From the NCBI GenBank assembly GCA_019113345.1, contig DXHQ01000008.1, positions 1 through 38,242 on the forward strand: a stretch of DNA of 38,242 bases, written 5' to 3'. The notes below the pieces were generated by a model. That model was not told the DNA's origin. It made no database searches and worked only from the letters and a program-made list of their open reading frames with translations. Made by a program: the position numbers and the translations under genes. This DNA is from Candidatus Faecalibacterium intestinigallinarum (GTDB taxonomy: Bacteria > Bacillota > Clostridia > Oscillospirales > Ruminococcaceae). Shown here piece after piece: positions 15,414 to 27,929 of the stretch. Position 1 is the first letter of the stretch. Each line of letters opens with the position of its first letter.

Positions 15414-15442
15414 GGATATTTGCCCCGCCGCTGCGCATACTG
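15414..15442 (+). promoter_or_regulatory. Possible forespore-sigma (SigG/SigF-like) promoter
   Basis: GGATA (15414-15418) and CATACTG (15436-15442) are 17 bases apart. The SigG consensus is near GHATR and CATWMTA, so four of five and six of seven positions fit. No sigma-A-type pair is visible ahead of the Ger(x)C-like gene. Short motifs like these can arise by chance. Confidence 0.35.
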
Positions 15443-15470
15443 AGAGCAGAAAAGCGCAAGGAGGGGGAGT

Positions 15471-16430
15471 ATGGCGCGTCTGAACTATCTGGCCGCCGGG
15501 CTGCTGGCGGCGTTCTGCCTGGCCTTTGCCCGCACCGACACCACCGAGAAGAGCATGGTCCGGGCGGTGCTGCTGGAACCGGACGGGGAGAACTGGACGG
15601 TGGGCCTGCTCTACCAGGCGCCGGAGGGGTCGGCCGATTCGTCCGAGGTGTCGGACGGCATCCGGTTCGCGGCGGCCGAGGGCCCCGGTCTGGAGCGGGC
15701 CCTCGCAAACGCCGAGGCCGCCCTGCCCTTGACGGCCAACTTCCGCCTCTGCGACTATCTGCTGCTGATGCCGGGCGGCGGCCGGGAGGCGCTGGAAGAA
15801 TACGAGGCGCTGGTCCTGGCCCGGCGGTGCGGGCGGACCGGCGCCCGGCTGGCCGCCTGCGCGTTCAGCTGCGCGGAGCTGTCCGCGGCCACCGAGGAAG
15901 AGGGCGAGCCGCTGAGCGCCCTGCTGCAGGCCCTCAAGCAGGCGGGGCCGGCTCTGCCGCGCCTGTACGAAATGCAGGCGGACGGCGGCGTGCTGCTGCC
16001 GGTGCTGACGGCCGGGGCGGACGGCCCGGCGCTGTCGGCCGAGGGGCTGTTCCTCTCCGGGGCGGCGCCGGAGGCGTGGGACGCCGAGAAAACGGCGGTC
16101 TACCGCCTGCTGACCGGCCGGGGAGAGGAGGCCGTCTTCTGGCTGGAGGGGCGGCCGCTGGCGCTGCGCCGGCCCCTGTGCGGGGTGGAGGCGGAGGGGG
16201 AGGGCTTTCTCCTCCGGCTGAGCTGCCAGACGGCGGCGGACAGCGAAGCGCCCGGCCCGGCCGAGCTGGAAAAGCTCGGGCAGCTGTGCACCGCCCTTGT
16301 GCGGGAACGGTGGGCCGCCGGGCAGGACCTGCTGGGTCTGGGGGCATACCGCGCCCTGTGGGGCGGCGGGGCGCTGGACCCGAAAAAAGACGCCTGCCCG
16401 CAGCTGCGGACAAGCGTCGGCGTGTATTAG
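15471..16430 (+). CDS. Divergent Ger(x)C (GerAC)-like germination protein
   Basis: 319 aa with AAGGAGGGGG just upstream and a hydrophobic N-terminus (about 5-20) carrying a Cys at 16 that only poorly fits a lipobox. Regions align by eye to Ger(x)C: an EKSMVRAVLLEPDGENWTVG-type first strand pair, the EGPGLERALANAEAALP stretch (70-86), and GLFLSGAAPEAWDAEKTAVY (192-211), the segment where family members have a variant of FxxxxLVGWLDxxET. Ger(x)C proteins are the C subunits of nutrient-germinant receptors. No A or B subunit is adjacent. It overlaps the converging phoR-like gene by 4 bases. Called with moderate confidence; an HMM search would decide. Confidence 0.55.
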   Translation: MARLNYLAAGLLAAFCLAFARTDTTEKSMVRAVLLEPDGENWTVGLLYQAPEGSADSSEVSDGIRFAAAEGPGLERALANAEAALPLTANFRLCDYLLLMPGGGREALEEYEALVLARRCGRTGARLAACAFSCAELSAATEEEGEPLSALLQALKQAGPALPRLYEMQADGGVLLPVLTAGADGPALSAEGLFLSGAAPEAWDAEKTAVYRLLTGRGEEAVFWLEGRPLALRRPLCGVEAEGEGFLLRLSCQTAADSEAPGPAELEKLGQLCTALVRERWAAGQDLLGLGAYRALWGGGALDPKKDACPQLRTSVGVY

Positions 16431-17778
16431 TGCAGTCCCTCGAAGGTGACGGTGACGGTGGTGCCCACCCCGGGCTCGCTGTCCAGGTGGATGCGGGCGC
16501 CGTGGATGCGGGCAATCTGCTTGACGATGGCAAGGCCGAGGCCGGTGCCGCCGGTGGCCTTGCTGCGGCTCTTGTCCACCCGGTAGAACCGCTCAAAGAC
16601 GCTGCCCTGCGCCTCTTTCGGGATGCCGATGCCGTTGTCCTGCACCGAGAGATAGGGGTGGCCCTCCCGGGTGCAGCCCGTTTCCAGCAGGACCCGGCCG
16701 CCGGGGCGGTTGTAGCGGATGGCGTTGTCGCACAGGTTCTGGCAGAGCTCTTCCAGCAGGCTGGGGGAGCCCCGGACCTCGGCCCGCTCGCCGCGGCAGC
16801 TGAGGGTGACGTAGGCCCGGCGGGCGTTCACCTTGAGCCGCTCGGCGCACTCGCCGGCGATGGCGGCCAGGTCGACCGGCTCCATCACGGGGGCGTCATG
16901 GGTGCTGCCCGAGGCGTCCAGGTGGGACAGCTGGATGATATCGTTGACCAGCCGCAGCATCCGGCTGGCCTCGCTGTGGATCTTCTGCCCGAAGGAGGCC
17001 ACGTCCTCGGGGCGGGCAAGGCCGGTCTCGATCATCTCGGCGTAGCCCGAGATGCTGGTCAGCGGGGTCTTGAGCTCGTGGCTGACGTTGGCGGTGAACT
17101 CCTGGCGCATCTTTTCGTTGCTCTCCCGCATGGCGCGGTCGGAGTAGATGGCGTCGGCAAAGGGGACCAGCTCCCGGTAAGGGACGTTCTCCTGGATGCG
17201 GTCGAGGTCGTCGGTCATCCGCAGCATGGGCCGGACCAGGCGCCGGGTCAGAAAGCCGGCCAGCAGCGCCGCGCTGCCCATGATGACAAAGCAGCTGACC
17301 AGGATGGCGGGCAGGGCCTGGTCGTAGAGGGCCCAGATGGTCTCGGCGTCCTGGCTGGTGCGCAGGACGTTGCCGTCGTCCAGCAGCACCGCGTAGTAAT
17401 AGGTCTCGTAGCCGGTGGTGGCCGAGTCCCGGATGTCCTGGCCCCGGCCGGCGGCGAAGGCCTGCTGCACCTCGGGGCGGGAGAGGTGGTTTTCCATCTC
17501 GGCCTGCTCGTCGGCGTCGGTGGATTCATACAGCACCTCGCCCCGGGGAGAGATGAGGGTGACCCGGACCCGGTCCTCCATGTCGAGGGCGCTGAGGCTG
17601 GCGGGGTCGTAGCGGTACTGGGCGGTGATGAGGGCGGACTCGTTTTCCAGCGCCCGCCAGGCCTGCATGGTGAAGGCCCGGTGAAAGACAAAGACACAGA
17701 CCGCCACCGCCATCACCAGGCTGAGCAGCCCCATCAGGTAGAGCCGGCGGCCGATGGTCTCCTCCATGCTGCGGGTCC

Positions 17779-17782
<4 letters not shown>
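16427..17782 (-). CDS. phoR: PhoR-type sensor histidine kinase
   Basis: 451 aa. Two transmembrane helices (about 16-34 and 157-178) frame an extracellular sensor segment; a HAMP-like stretch follows. The H-box is SHELKTPLTSISGY with phospho-acceptor His235. ATPase boxes are NLCDNAIRYN (N), DNGIGIP (G1), FERFYRVDKSRS (F) and GGTGLGLAIVKQI (G2). It phosphorylates the adjacent PhoB-type regulator; gene order Na/Pi transporter-regulator-kinase points to phosphate sensing. The ATG overlaps the regulator's stop as ATGA. It converges with the Ger(x)C-like gene. Confidence 0.9.
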
Positions 17783-18468
<686 letters not shown>

Positions 18469-18469
18469 C

Positions 18470-20260
18470 TCAGGATTCCTCCTTTTCGGCGCTCCCGCCC
18501 TCCGTGGGGAAGGTGTAGCGGGCCCGGTAGCGGTCCACCCGCCGCTGGAACGCCTGGCTCTCCTCGGCGGCCTTGTTGTGCCGCAGGTCGGACAGGTAGG
18601 CGTGGGTGTCAAAGCTGTCCTGCGCCACCTCGATCAGGGCCACCGCCACATTGCTGCAGTGGGCGCAGATGCGGGAGTAGCTGGTCAGCAGGTCCTCCAG
18701 GACAAAGCCGTAGGCGATGGAGCAGCTGCCGGCCTGCAGGCGGGCGATGTGCCGCGCCTTGATGGCCCGGACCAGTTCGCCCACCACCGACTCCATCGGC
18801 TCGACCTTGCTGGCCAGATGCAGGTCGTTCTGGCGGAAGGCTTCGGCCGTCCGGTTGAGCAGGTCCTGCACCACGTCCTCGAGGACGCCCAGCTCCTCCT
18901 GCGCGTCGGCCGAGAAGGTGATCTCCTTGTCGTGGATCTCCTGGGCCGAGTTGAGCAGGTTGACCGAGTAGTCGCTGATCCGCTCAAAATCGCTGATGGT
19001 GTGCAGCAGGGTGTTCACCTGCTGGCTGTCGTCGTGGCTGAGGGCGCGGCCGGACAGCTTGACCAGGTAGGTGCCGAGGGCGTCCTCGCTGCGGTCGACC
19101 TGCTTTTCCTGCTCCCTGACCTTTTTGGCCAGATCCTCGTCCCAGCGGTGGGTCAGGCTCATGGCCTGGATGACGCCGGTGCGGGCCGATTCGGCCATGT
19201 TGGAGGTGACGGTGCGGGCCTGCTCGACCGCCACCGAGGGGGTGTTCAGCAGACGCTCGTCCAGCAGGGTGAAGCGCTCCTTCTCCTCGCTGTCGGGGAT
19301 GGTCAGGCAGGCCAGCTTTTCCAGCACGCTGGTGAAGGGCAGCAGCAGGGCGGTGGTGCCGAGGTTAAAGACCGAGTGGACCACCGCGATCCCCCAGGGG
19401 GCGATGGTGTCGTCCACAAAGGAGAAGCGGAAGACGGCGTTCAGTCCGTAGAAGAGGACCAGGAAGACCGCCACCCCGATGATGTTGAAGTAGAGGTGGA
19501 CCATGGCCGCCCGGCGGGCGTTTTTATTGGTGCCCACCGAGGAGATGAGGGCGGTGGCGCAGGTGCCGATGTTCTGGCCCATGATGATGGGGATGGCGCT
19601 GCCGTAGGTGATAACGCCAGTGGAGCTGAGAGCCTGCAGGATGCCCACGCTGGCGCTGGAGCTCTGGATGACGGCGGTGACCAGCGCGCCCACCAGCACG
19701 CCCAGGATGGGGTTGGAGAAGCGGACGAACAGCTCGGTGAACCAGGGCTCATTCTCCAGCGGAGCGACGGCGTCCGACATGGCGGTCATGCCGGTCATCA
19801 GGATGGCAAAGCCGATCAGGATACCGCCGATGCCCTTTTTCTTTTCGCCGCCGAACATGAACAGCAGAATGCCGATAAAGGCGAGCAGCGGGCTGAAGGT
19901 GGAGGGCTTGAGCAGCTGGATCAGCAGGCTGTCGCCCTCGATGCCGGTCAGGCTGAGCAGCCAGCTGGTGACGGTGGTGCCCACGTTGCTGCCCATGATG
20001 ATGCCGATGGCCTGGTGCAGCTGCATGATGCCGCTGTTGACAAAGCCGACCACCATGACGGTGGTGGCGCTGGAGCTCTGGATGACGGCGGTGACGGCCA
20101 GGCCCAGCAGAAAGCCTTTGAAGGGGTTGTCGGTCAGGCGGCTGAGGATCTTCTGCAGCCGGCCGCCGGCCTGCCGCTCCAGCGACTTGCCCATCAGGTC
20201 CATGCCGTAGAGGAAGAGGGCCAGCCCGCCCAACAGGGAAAATACGTGCGTGATGCTCAT
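18470..20260 (-). CDS. Na+/phosphate cotransporter with C-terminal PhoU domain
   Basis: 596 aa. Two inverted repeats of the NptA/YjbB family are marked by QSSSATT (about 61-67) and QSSSASVGIL, the sodium/phosphate-binding hallmarks, in eight or so membrane helices to about residue 330. The remainder (about 350-560) is alpha-helical with the pattern of PhoU helices, e.g. MAESARTGVIQAM and ISDFERISDYSVNLL. It brings inorganic phosphate in with Na+, and the PhoU region may report flux to PhoR. The ATG at 20260 follows AAGGAGCGAAC. First gene of a three-gene operon with phoB and phoR. Confidence 0.9.
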   Translation of the reverse strand: MSITHVFSLLGGLALFLYGMDLMGKSLERQAGGRLQKILSRLTDNPFKGFLLGLAVTAVIQSSSATTVMVVGFVNSGIMQLHQAIGIIMGSNVGTTVTSWLLSLTGIEGDSLLIQLLKPSTFSPLLAFIGILLFMFGGEKKKGIGGILIGFAILMTGMTAMSDAVAPLENEPWFTELFVRFSNPILGVLVGALVTAVIQSSSASVGILQALSSTGVITYGSAIPIIMGQNIGTCATALISSVGTNKNARRAAMVHLYFNIIGVAVFLVLFYGLNAVFRFSFVDDTIAPWGIAVVHSVFNLGTTALLLPFTSVLEKLACLTIPDSEEKERFTLLDERLLNTPSVAVEQARTVTSNMAESARTGVIQAMSLTHRWDEDLAKKVREQEKQVDRSEDALGTYLVKLSGRALSHDDSQQVNTLLHTISDFERISDYSVNLLNSAQEIHDKEITFSADAQEELGVLEDVVQDLLNRTAEAFRQNDLHLASKVEPMESVVGELVRAIKARHIARLQAGSCSIAYGFVLEDLLTSYSRICAHCSNVAVALIEVAQDSFDTHAYLSDLRHNKAAEESQAFQRRVDRYRARYTFPTEGGSAEKEES

Positions 20261-20310
20261 GTTCGCTCCTTGTTTTAAGTTTTACAACGGTTTTACCTGC
20301 ATTCTCTTTC

Positions 20311-20339
20311 AGTATAGTGCAGGAATGTAAAATGTGAAA
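20311..20339 (-). promoter_or_regulatory. Proximal (P1) promoter of the Na/Pi-phoB-phoR operon
   Basis: Minus-strand -10 TATACT (20311-20316) and a poor -35 TTTCAC (20334-20339) 17 bases apart. The weak -35 and overlapping TTTACA-type motifs fit an activator-dependent promoter. Confidence 0.5.
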
Positions 20340-20382
20340 CCGGACTTATGTAAAATCCGGGTAAAGCGCAGTTTACATAAAC
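20326..20382 (-). promoter_or_regulatory. Candidate Pho-box region
   Basis: On the minus strand, TTTACC (20360-20365) and TTTACA (20349-20354) are exactly 11 bases apart, the period of PhoP/PhoB direct repeats, and TTCACA (20333-20338) and TTTACA (20326-20331) lie nearer the gene. GTTTACATAAAC (20371-20382) is a perfect palindrome. The consensus in Firmicutes is TT(A/C/T)ACA repeats. Assignment to PhoB is inference from context. Confidence 0.45.
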
Positions 20383-20398
20383 CCTGCGTTTCGCTTCT

Positions 20399-20427
20399 AT
20401 TATACAGGATGAGCCCCCGGCGCGCAA
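20399..20427 (-). promoter_or_regulatory. Distal (P2) promoter of the Na/Pi-phoB-phoR operon
   Basis: Minus-strand -35 TTGCGC (20422-20427), 17-base spacer, perfect -10 TATAAT (20399-20404). It could give basal transcription, with the Pho-box-like sequences just downstream. Confidence 0.6.
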
Positions 20428-20451
20428 CGGCGGAAAAATGCCTCGGGGGAA

Positions 20452-20480
20452 TTGTAATCCCGCCCGGTTTTGATTATAAT
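20452..20480 (+). promoter_or_regulatory. Promoter of the hprK-murB-rapZ-whiA-dnaE operon
   Basis: TTGTAA (20452-20457) and perfect TATAAT (20475-20480) with a 17-base spacer. It predicts a leader of about 80 nt before hprK. Confidence 0.8.
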
Positions 20481-20565
20481 ATAAAAAATGGGAATTTTGC
20501 GCACGACCTGCAAGTCCCGGCCGAAACGGACGGCGCGCCGCGCCTGTCACAGGGAGGAAACAAGG

Positions 20566-21501
20566 ATGGAAAACTTTACAATATCGCTCGCCAAACTGTC
20601 CGAGCGGATCAACATGGAGGTGGTCTACACCCCCCGTGAGCTGAGCGAGATCCACGTCGAGATCGCCGAGGTCAACCGGCCGGGCCTGTTTCTGGCCGGG
20701 TATTACGAGTACTTCGACAATCTCCGGCTGCAGATCATGGGCCTGGCCGAGATGAACTTCCTCTCGGTCCAGACGGCCGAGCGCCGGTACGAGGCGCTGG
20801 ACCATCTGCTCGGGGCGATGCCCCCGGCGGTCATCGTCTCCCGCAGCGACGAGCTGACCCCCTTCCCCGAGATGATCGAGCTGGCCCGGAAGTATAAGGT
20901 GGCCCTGCTGCGCTCCAACGAGGCCAGCGGCGTTTTGATGGGCAACCTGCTCAGCGTGCTGAACATGGAGCTGGCCCCCCGCATCACCCGCCACGGCGTG
21001 CTGGTGGAGGTGTACGGCGAGGGCATCCTGCTGCTGGGCGACAGCGGCATCGGCAAGAGCGAGCTGGCCATCGAGCTGGTCAAGCGGGGCCACCGGCTGG
21101 TGGCCGACGACGCCGTCGAGCTGCGCAAGGTCTCCAACCGGCAGATCATGGGCACCGCCCCCGAGAACATCCGCCACTTCATCGAGCTGCGGGGGGTGGG
21201 CCTCATCAACGTCTCCCGGGTGTACGGCGCGGGCGCGGTCAAGGTGAGCGAGACGGTGGACCTGGTGGTCGAGCTGGCCCCCTGGGACCCCCGGAAGAAT
21301 TACCAGCGCACCGGCCTGGAAAACGAATACTACGATATCCTGGGGGTCAAGATCCCCAGCACCGAGATCCCCGTATCGCCCGGCCGCAACCTGGCGGTGG
21401 TCATCGAGACGGCGGCCGTCAACAACCGCCAGAAGAAGATGGGCTACAACGCAGCCAAAGACCTGCTGACCCGGCTGGGCGCCAACATCGACATAGAGTG
21501 A
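20566..21501 (+). CDS. hprK: HPr kinase/phosphorylase
   Basis: 311 aa from ATG 20566 after AGGGAGG; a reading from 20488 adds a basic, non-conserved extension and starts at the -10. It phosphorylates and dephosphorylates Ser46 of HPr, the switch of carbon catabolite repression. It shows the Walker A GDSGIGKS (158-165), the adjacent VADDAVELRK segment, and the HprK signature RGVGLINV. The N-terminal domain is normal length. It opens a rightward operon with murB, rapZ, whiA and dnaE. Confidence 0.96.
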   Translation: MENFTISLAKLSERINMEVVYTPRELSEIHVEIAEVNRPGLFLAGYYEYFDNLRLQIMGLAEMNFLSVQTAERRYEALDHLLGAMPPAVIVSRSDELTPFPEMIELARKYKVALLRSNEASGVLMGNLLSVLNMELAPRITRHGVLVEVYGEGILLLGDSGIGKSELAIELVKRGHRLVADDAVELRKVSNRQIMGTAPENIRHFIELRGVGLINVSRVYGAGAVKVSETVDLVVELAPWDPRKNYQRTGLENEYYDILGVKIPSTEIPVSPGRNLAVVIETAAVNNRQKKMGYNAAKDLLTRLGANIDIE

Positions 21502-21513
21502 GAGGAACGCAGT

Positions 21514-22422
21514 TTGGAACACAACCAGAACCTGACCGCCCGGCTGCGGGAAGCCGGCATCACGTATCAAGAAGGGGAGCCGCTGGCTTCCCACACCACC
21601 TTTAAGATCGGAGGGCCGGCGGCGGTCTTTGTCCAGCCGGACGGCGAGGCGCAGCTGTGCCAGGCGGTCCGGCTGTGCCGGCAGCTGGCCGTGCCCTGCT
21701 ATCTGCTGGGCAACGGCAGCAACGTCCTGTTTGGGGACAGAGGCTACGCCGGGGCGGTCATCAGCACCGCCGGCATGAAAGGGGAGGTGTCCCGGCAGGG
21801 AGACACCCTGACCGCGCCGGCCGGGATGCCCCTGGGCGTTTTGTGCATGGCGGCGCTGCACGCCGGGCTGACCGGGCTGGAATTTGCCTACGGCATCCCC
21901 GGCACAGTGGGGGGCGCCGTCTATATGAACGCCGGGGCCTACGGCGGCGAGATGAAGGACGTCCTGGTCTCGGTGCGGTATCTGACCGCGGAAGGGACGG
22001 TAGAGGAGCTCCCCGCCTCACAGCTGGAGCTGGGCTACCGGCACAGCGTCTTTGAGACAAACGGCGGCTGCATCCTGGCGGCCACCGTCCGGCTGGCGCC
22101 GGGGGACCCCGACGCCATCGCCGCCAAAATGAACGAACTGATGGGCCGCCGCCGCGACAAGCAGCCCCTCGACAAGCCCAGCGCCGGCAGCACCTTCAAG
22201 CGGCCGGCCGGGGCCTTTGCGGGGGCGCTGATCGAGCAGTGCGGCCTGCGGGGCCATCGCTGCGGCGGGGCCGCCGTCAGCGAAAAGCACTGCGGCTTTG
22301 TGGTCAACCTGGGCGGGGCCACCTGCGCCGACGTGCTGGCCCTCTGCGACGAGGTGGCACGGACGGTGAAGGAACAGACCGGCTACACCCTCGAAAAAGA
22401 GATTCGGGTGGTAGAACTGTAA
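21514..22422 (+). CDS. murB: UDP-N-acetylenolpyruvoylglucosamine reductase
   Basis: 302 aa, starting at TTG 21514 with AGAGGA upstream, 12 bases after hprK. FAD enzyme of peptidoglycan precursor synthesis that makes UDP-MurNAc using NADPH. FAD-binding blocks HTTFKIGGPA (27-36) and GNGSNVLFGD and AYGIPGTVGGAVYMNAGAYG are present; catalytic Ser226 sits in GSTFKRP and the C-terminal Glu is in EKEIRVVEL. Length and motifs are of the type II (Gram-positive) class. Linked with rapZ, whose targets lie in amino-sugar supply. Confidence 0.96.
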   Translation: MEHNQNLTARLREAGITYQEGEPLASHTTFKIGGPAAVFVQPDGEAQLCQAVRLCRQLAVPCYLLGNGSNVLFGDRGYAGAVISTAGMKGEVSRQGDTLTAPAGMPLGVLCMAALHAGLTGLEFAYGIPGTVGGAVYMNAGAYGGEMKDVLVSVRYLTAEGTVEELPASQLELGYRHSVFETNGGCILAATVRLAPGDPDAIAAKMNELMGRRRDKQPLDKPSAGSTFKRPAGAFAGALIEQCGLRGHRCGGAAVSEKHCGFVVNLGGATCADVLALCDEVARTVKEQTGYTLEKEIRVVEL

Positions 22423-22450
22423 ACATCAACCAAGGAAGTGGAGAGCGGCT

Positions 22451-23314
22451 ATGGAGCTGTTGATCGTAAGCGGGCTTTCGGGCTCGGGCAAATCGGTCTC
22501 GATGAACGCGCTGGAGGATATCGGCTATTTCTGCATGGACAACATCCCGGCCTGGCTGCTGCCGCAGATCGTGGCCTTTTCCCGGGCGGGCGACAGCCAG
22601 CTGGACCGGGTGGCCATCTCGATGGATGTGCGGGGCTGCCGCACCCGTCAGGAGGTGCAGGCCGCGCTGGACCAGCTGGACCTGCAGCAGGTGCCCTACA
22701 AGGTCCTGTTTCTGGATGCGTCGGACGAGGTGCTCTGCTGCCGCTACAAGGAGACCCGCCGCCGGCACCCCATCAGCCTGACCGAGAACATCCCCACCAT
22801 CCAGGCCATCGCCAAGGAGCGGGAGATTTTGCAGCCCCTGCTGGACCGGGCCGACTATGTGATGGACACCAGCCTGTTTTCCACGGCCCAGAACAAGGAG
22901 CGGATCTGCGATCTGTTTGTGCCGGGGGGCGGGGCCAAGGCCGCCATGCGGCTGAACGTCGTCTCCTTCGGGTTCAAGTTCGGGCTGCCGGGGGAGGCCG
23001 ACCTGGTGCTGGACGTCCGCTGCCTGCCCAACCCCTTCTATGTGCCGGCCCTCAAGCACAAGACCGGCCTGGACGAGGAAGTGGTGGACTACGTCATGGG
23101 CTTTGCGGAAGCGAAAGAGCTGCTGGCCCGGATCGAGTATTTTCTGGCGTACGCCCTGCCCCTCTATGTCAAGGAGGGCAAGAGCGAGCTGACCATCGCG
23201 GTGGGCTGCACCGGCGGCAAGCACCGGTCCATCACCTTTGCCCGCAAGATTGCAGCCTACTGCGAGGAACAGGGCTACGCCGTCAGCCTCCAGCACCGGG
23301 ACGCGTCGCGGTGA
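22451..23314 (+). CDS. rapZ: RNase adapter / nucleotide-binding protein RapZ (YvcJ)
   Basis: 287 aa. Walker A GLSGSGKS (8-15) and a Walker B-like segment (VLFLDASDE) form the N-terminal nucleotide-binding domain; the C-terminal domain has DVRCLPNPF and the GCTGGKHRS sugar-phosphate pocket. In E. coli RapZ senses glucosamine-6-phosphate; in Bacillus YvcJ has a nucleotide-signalling role. It stands between murB and whiA, with no yvcK (gluconeogenesis factor) in between as is common in Firmicutes. Confidence 0.95.
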   Translation: MELLIVSGLSGSGKSVSMNALEDIGYFCMDNIPAWLLPQIVAFSRAGDSQLDRVAISMDVRGCRTRQEVQAALDQLDLQQVPYKVLFLDASDEVLCCRYKETRRRHPISLTENIPTIQAIAKEREILQPLLDRADYVMDTSLFSTAQNKERICDLFVPGGGAKAAMRLNVVSFGFKFGLPGEADLVLDVRCLPNPFYVPALKHKTGLDEEVVDYVMGFAEAKELLARIEYFLAYALPLYVKEGKSELTIAVGCTGGKHRSITFARKIAAYCEEQGYAVSLQHRDASR

Positions 23315-23342
23315 CTATCTTTGAAAAAGGAAGGGACGAAGC

Positions 23343-24262
23343 ATGAGCTTTGCCTCCGAGGCCCGGGCCGAGATCGCCGCCTGCCAGCCGGACACCGAAG
23401 CCGGCGTCCGGGCGGCCTGCTATGGCCTGGCCTGCTTTGCAAAACATTTTGACGCCCGCGGCCTGGTCATCCAGACCGAACAGGCCGAGACCGCCGGCTA
23501 TGCCCGGCGGTGCTTTGCCCGCTGCGGCATCGAGGGCGCCGTCCGCCGGAAGGACCATGCCAGCGGGACGGTGTATGAATTCAAGATCGGGGAGGGGGCC
23601 GAAGCGGAGCGGATGCACGCCCTCTTCGGCACCACCGGCCGGGAGCCGAGCTTGCAGATCGACCCCGAGCTGATCCGCAGCCGGAGCAGCGTCAGCGCCT
23701 ATGTGGGGGCGGCGTTCCTCTGCTGCGGCACGGTGACCGACCCGCAGAAGGGTTACCACCTGGAATTTACCACCCCCCGCACCAACCTGGCCCGGGACTT
23801 TGAGGCCCTGCTGGCCGAACACGAGTTTGCCCCCCGGCGCAGCCGCCGCAAGGGGGTCAACGTCATTTATCTCAAAGCCTGCGCCAGCATCCAGGCCCTG
23901 CTGGTCTTTATGGGGGCCGAACAGGCCGCCGGCCAGATGGACACCGAGCGGGTGGTCAAGTCGGTGCGCAACCGGGTCAACCGGTACACCAACTGCGAGA
24001 CCGCCAACCTGGGCAAGACGGTGCGGGCCAACGCTTCGGCCATCCGGGCCCTGCGCTACCTGGAAGAACAGGACGCCCTCGGCGCCCTGCCCGAGCCGCT
24101 GCGCCAGACGGCCGCCGTGCGGCTGGCCTACCCGGAACTTTCTCTGGCGGCATTGTGTGAAAAAATGGAACCGCGGCCCAGCAAGTCGGGGCTGGCCCAC
24201 CGCCTCAAGCGGCTGGAAGCCATCTCGGCCGGCCTGCGGGCCCGGAAGGAGGGGGAGTCACC

Positions 24263-24266
<4 letters not shown>
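23343..24266 (+). CDS. whiA: DNA-binding protein WhiA
   Basis: 307 aa. N-terminal LAGLIDADG-like domain, seen in EFTTPRTNLARDFEALL and neighbouring repeats, followed by the WhiA C-terminal helix-turn-helix region (RVNRYTNCETANLGKTVRAN and YPELSLAALCEKMEPRPSKSGLAHRLKRL). In Firmicutes WhiA helps cell division and chromosome organisation; in actinomycetes it controls sporulation. RBS AAAGGAAGGG precedes the ATG; the stop overlaps the dnaE start as GTGA. Confidence 0.94.
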
Positions 24267-27763
<3,497 letters not shown>

Positions 27764-27781
27764 CATGTATGTGAGTGAATC

Positions 27782-27800
27782 AAAACAGGTGCACTGTTTT
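27782..27800. promoter_or_regulatory. Operator-like palindrome at the pfkA promoter
   Basis: AAAACAG-GTGCA-CTGTTTT has perfect 7-bp arms and overlaps the -35 region. Its location suits a repressor or activator of pfkA. Confidence 0.4.
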
Positions 27801-27825
27801 CAAAAGAAACAAAATGTGTTATAAT
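27797..27825 (+). promoter_or_regulatory. pfkA promoter
   Basis: TTTTCA (27797-27802) and perfect TATAAT (27820-27825), spacer 17 bases; leader of about 100 nt before pfkA. Confidence 0.75.
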
Positions 27826-27929
27826 GTCAGTGATACGGCGGGGGCGGCAGGGCCCCGGCCGGACAGGTATAAGAAGGAACGCGTTTTATAAAAGGGAAAA
27901 GGCATATGTGAATTGGGAGGATTTCCACT

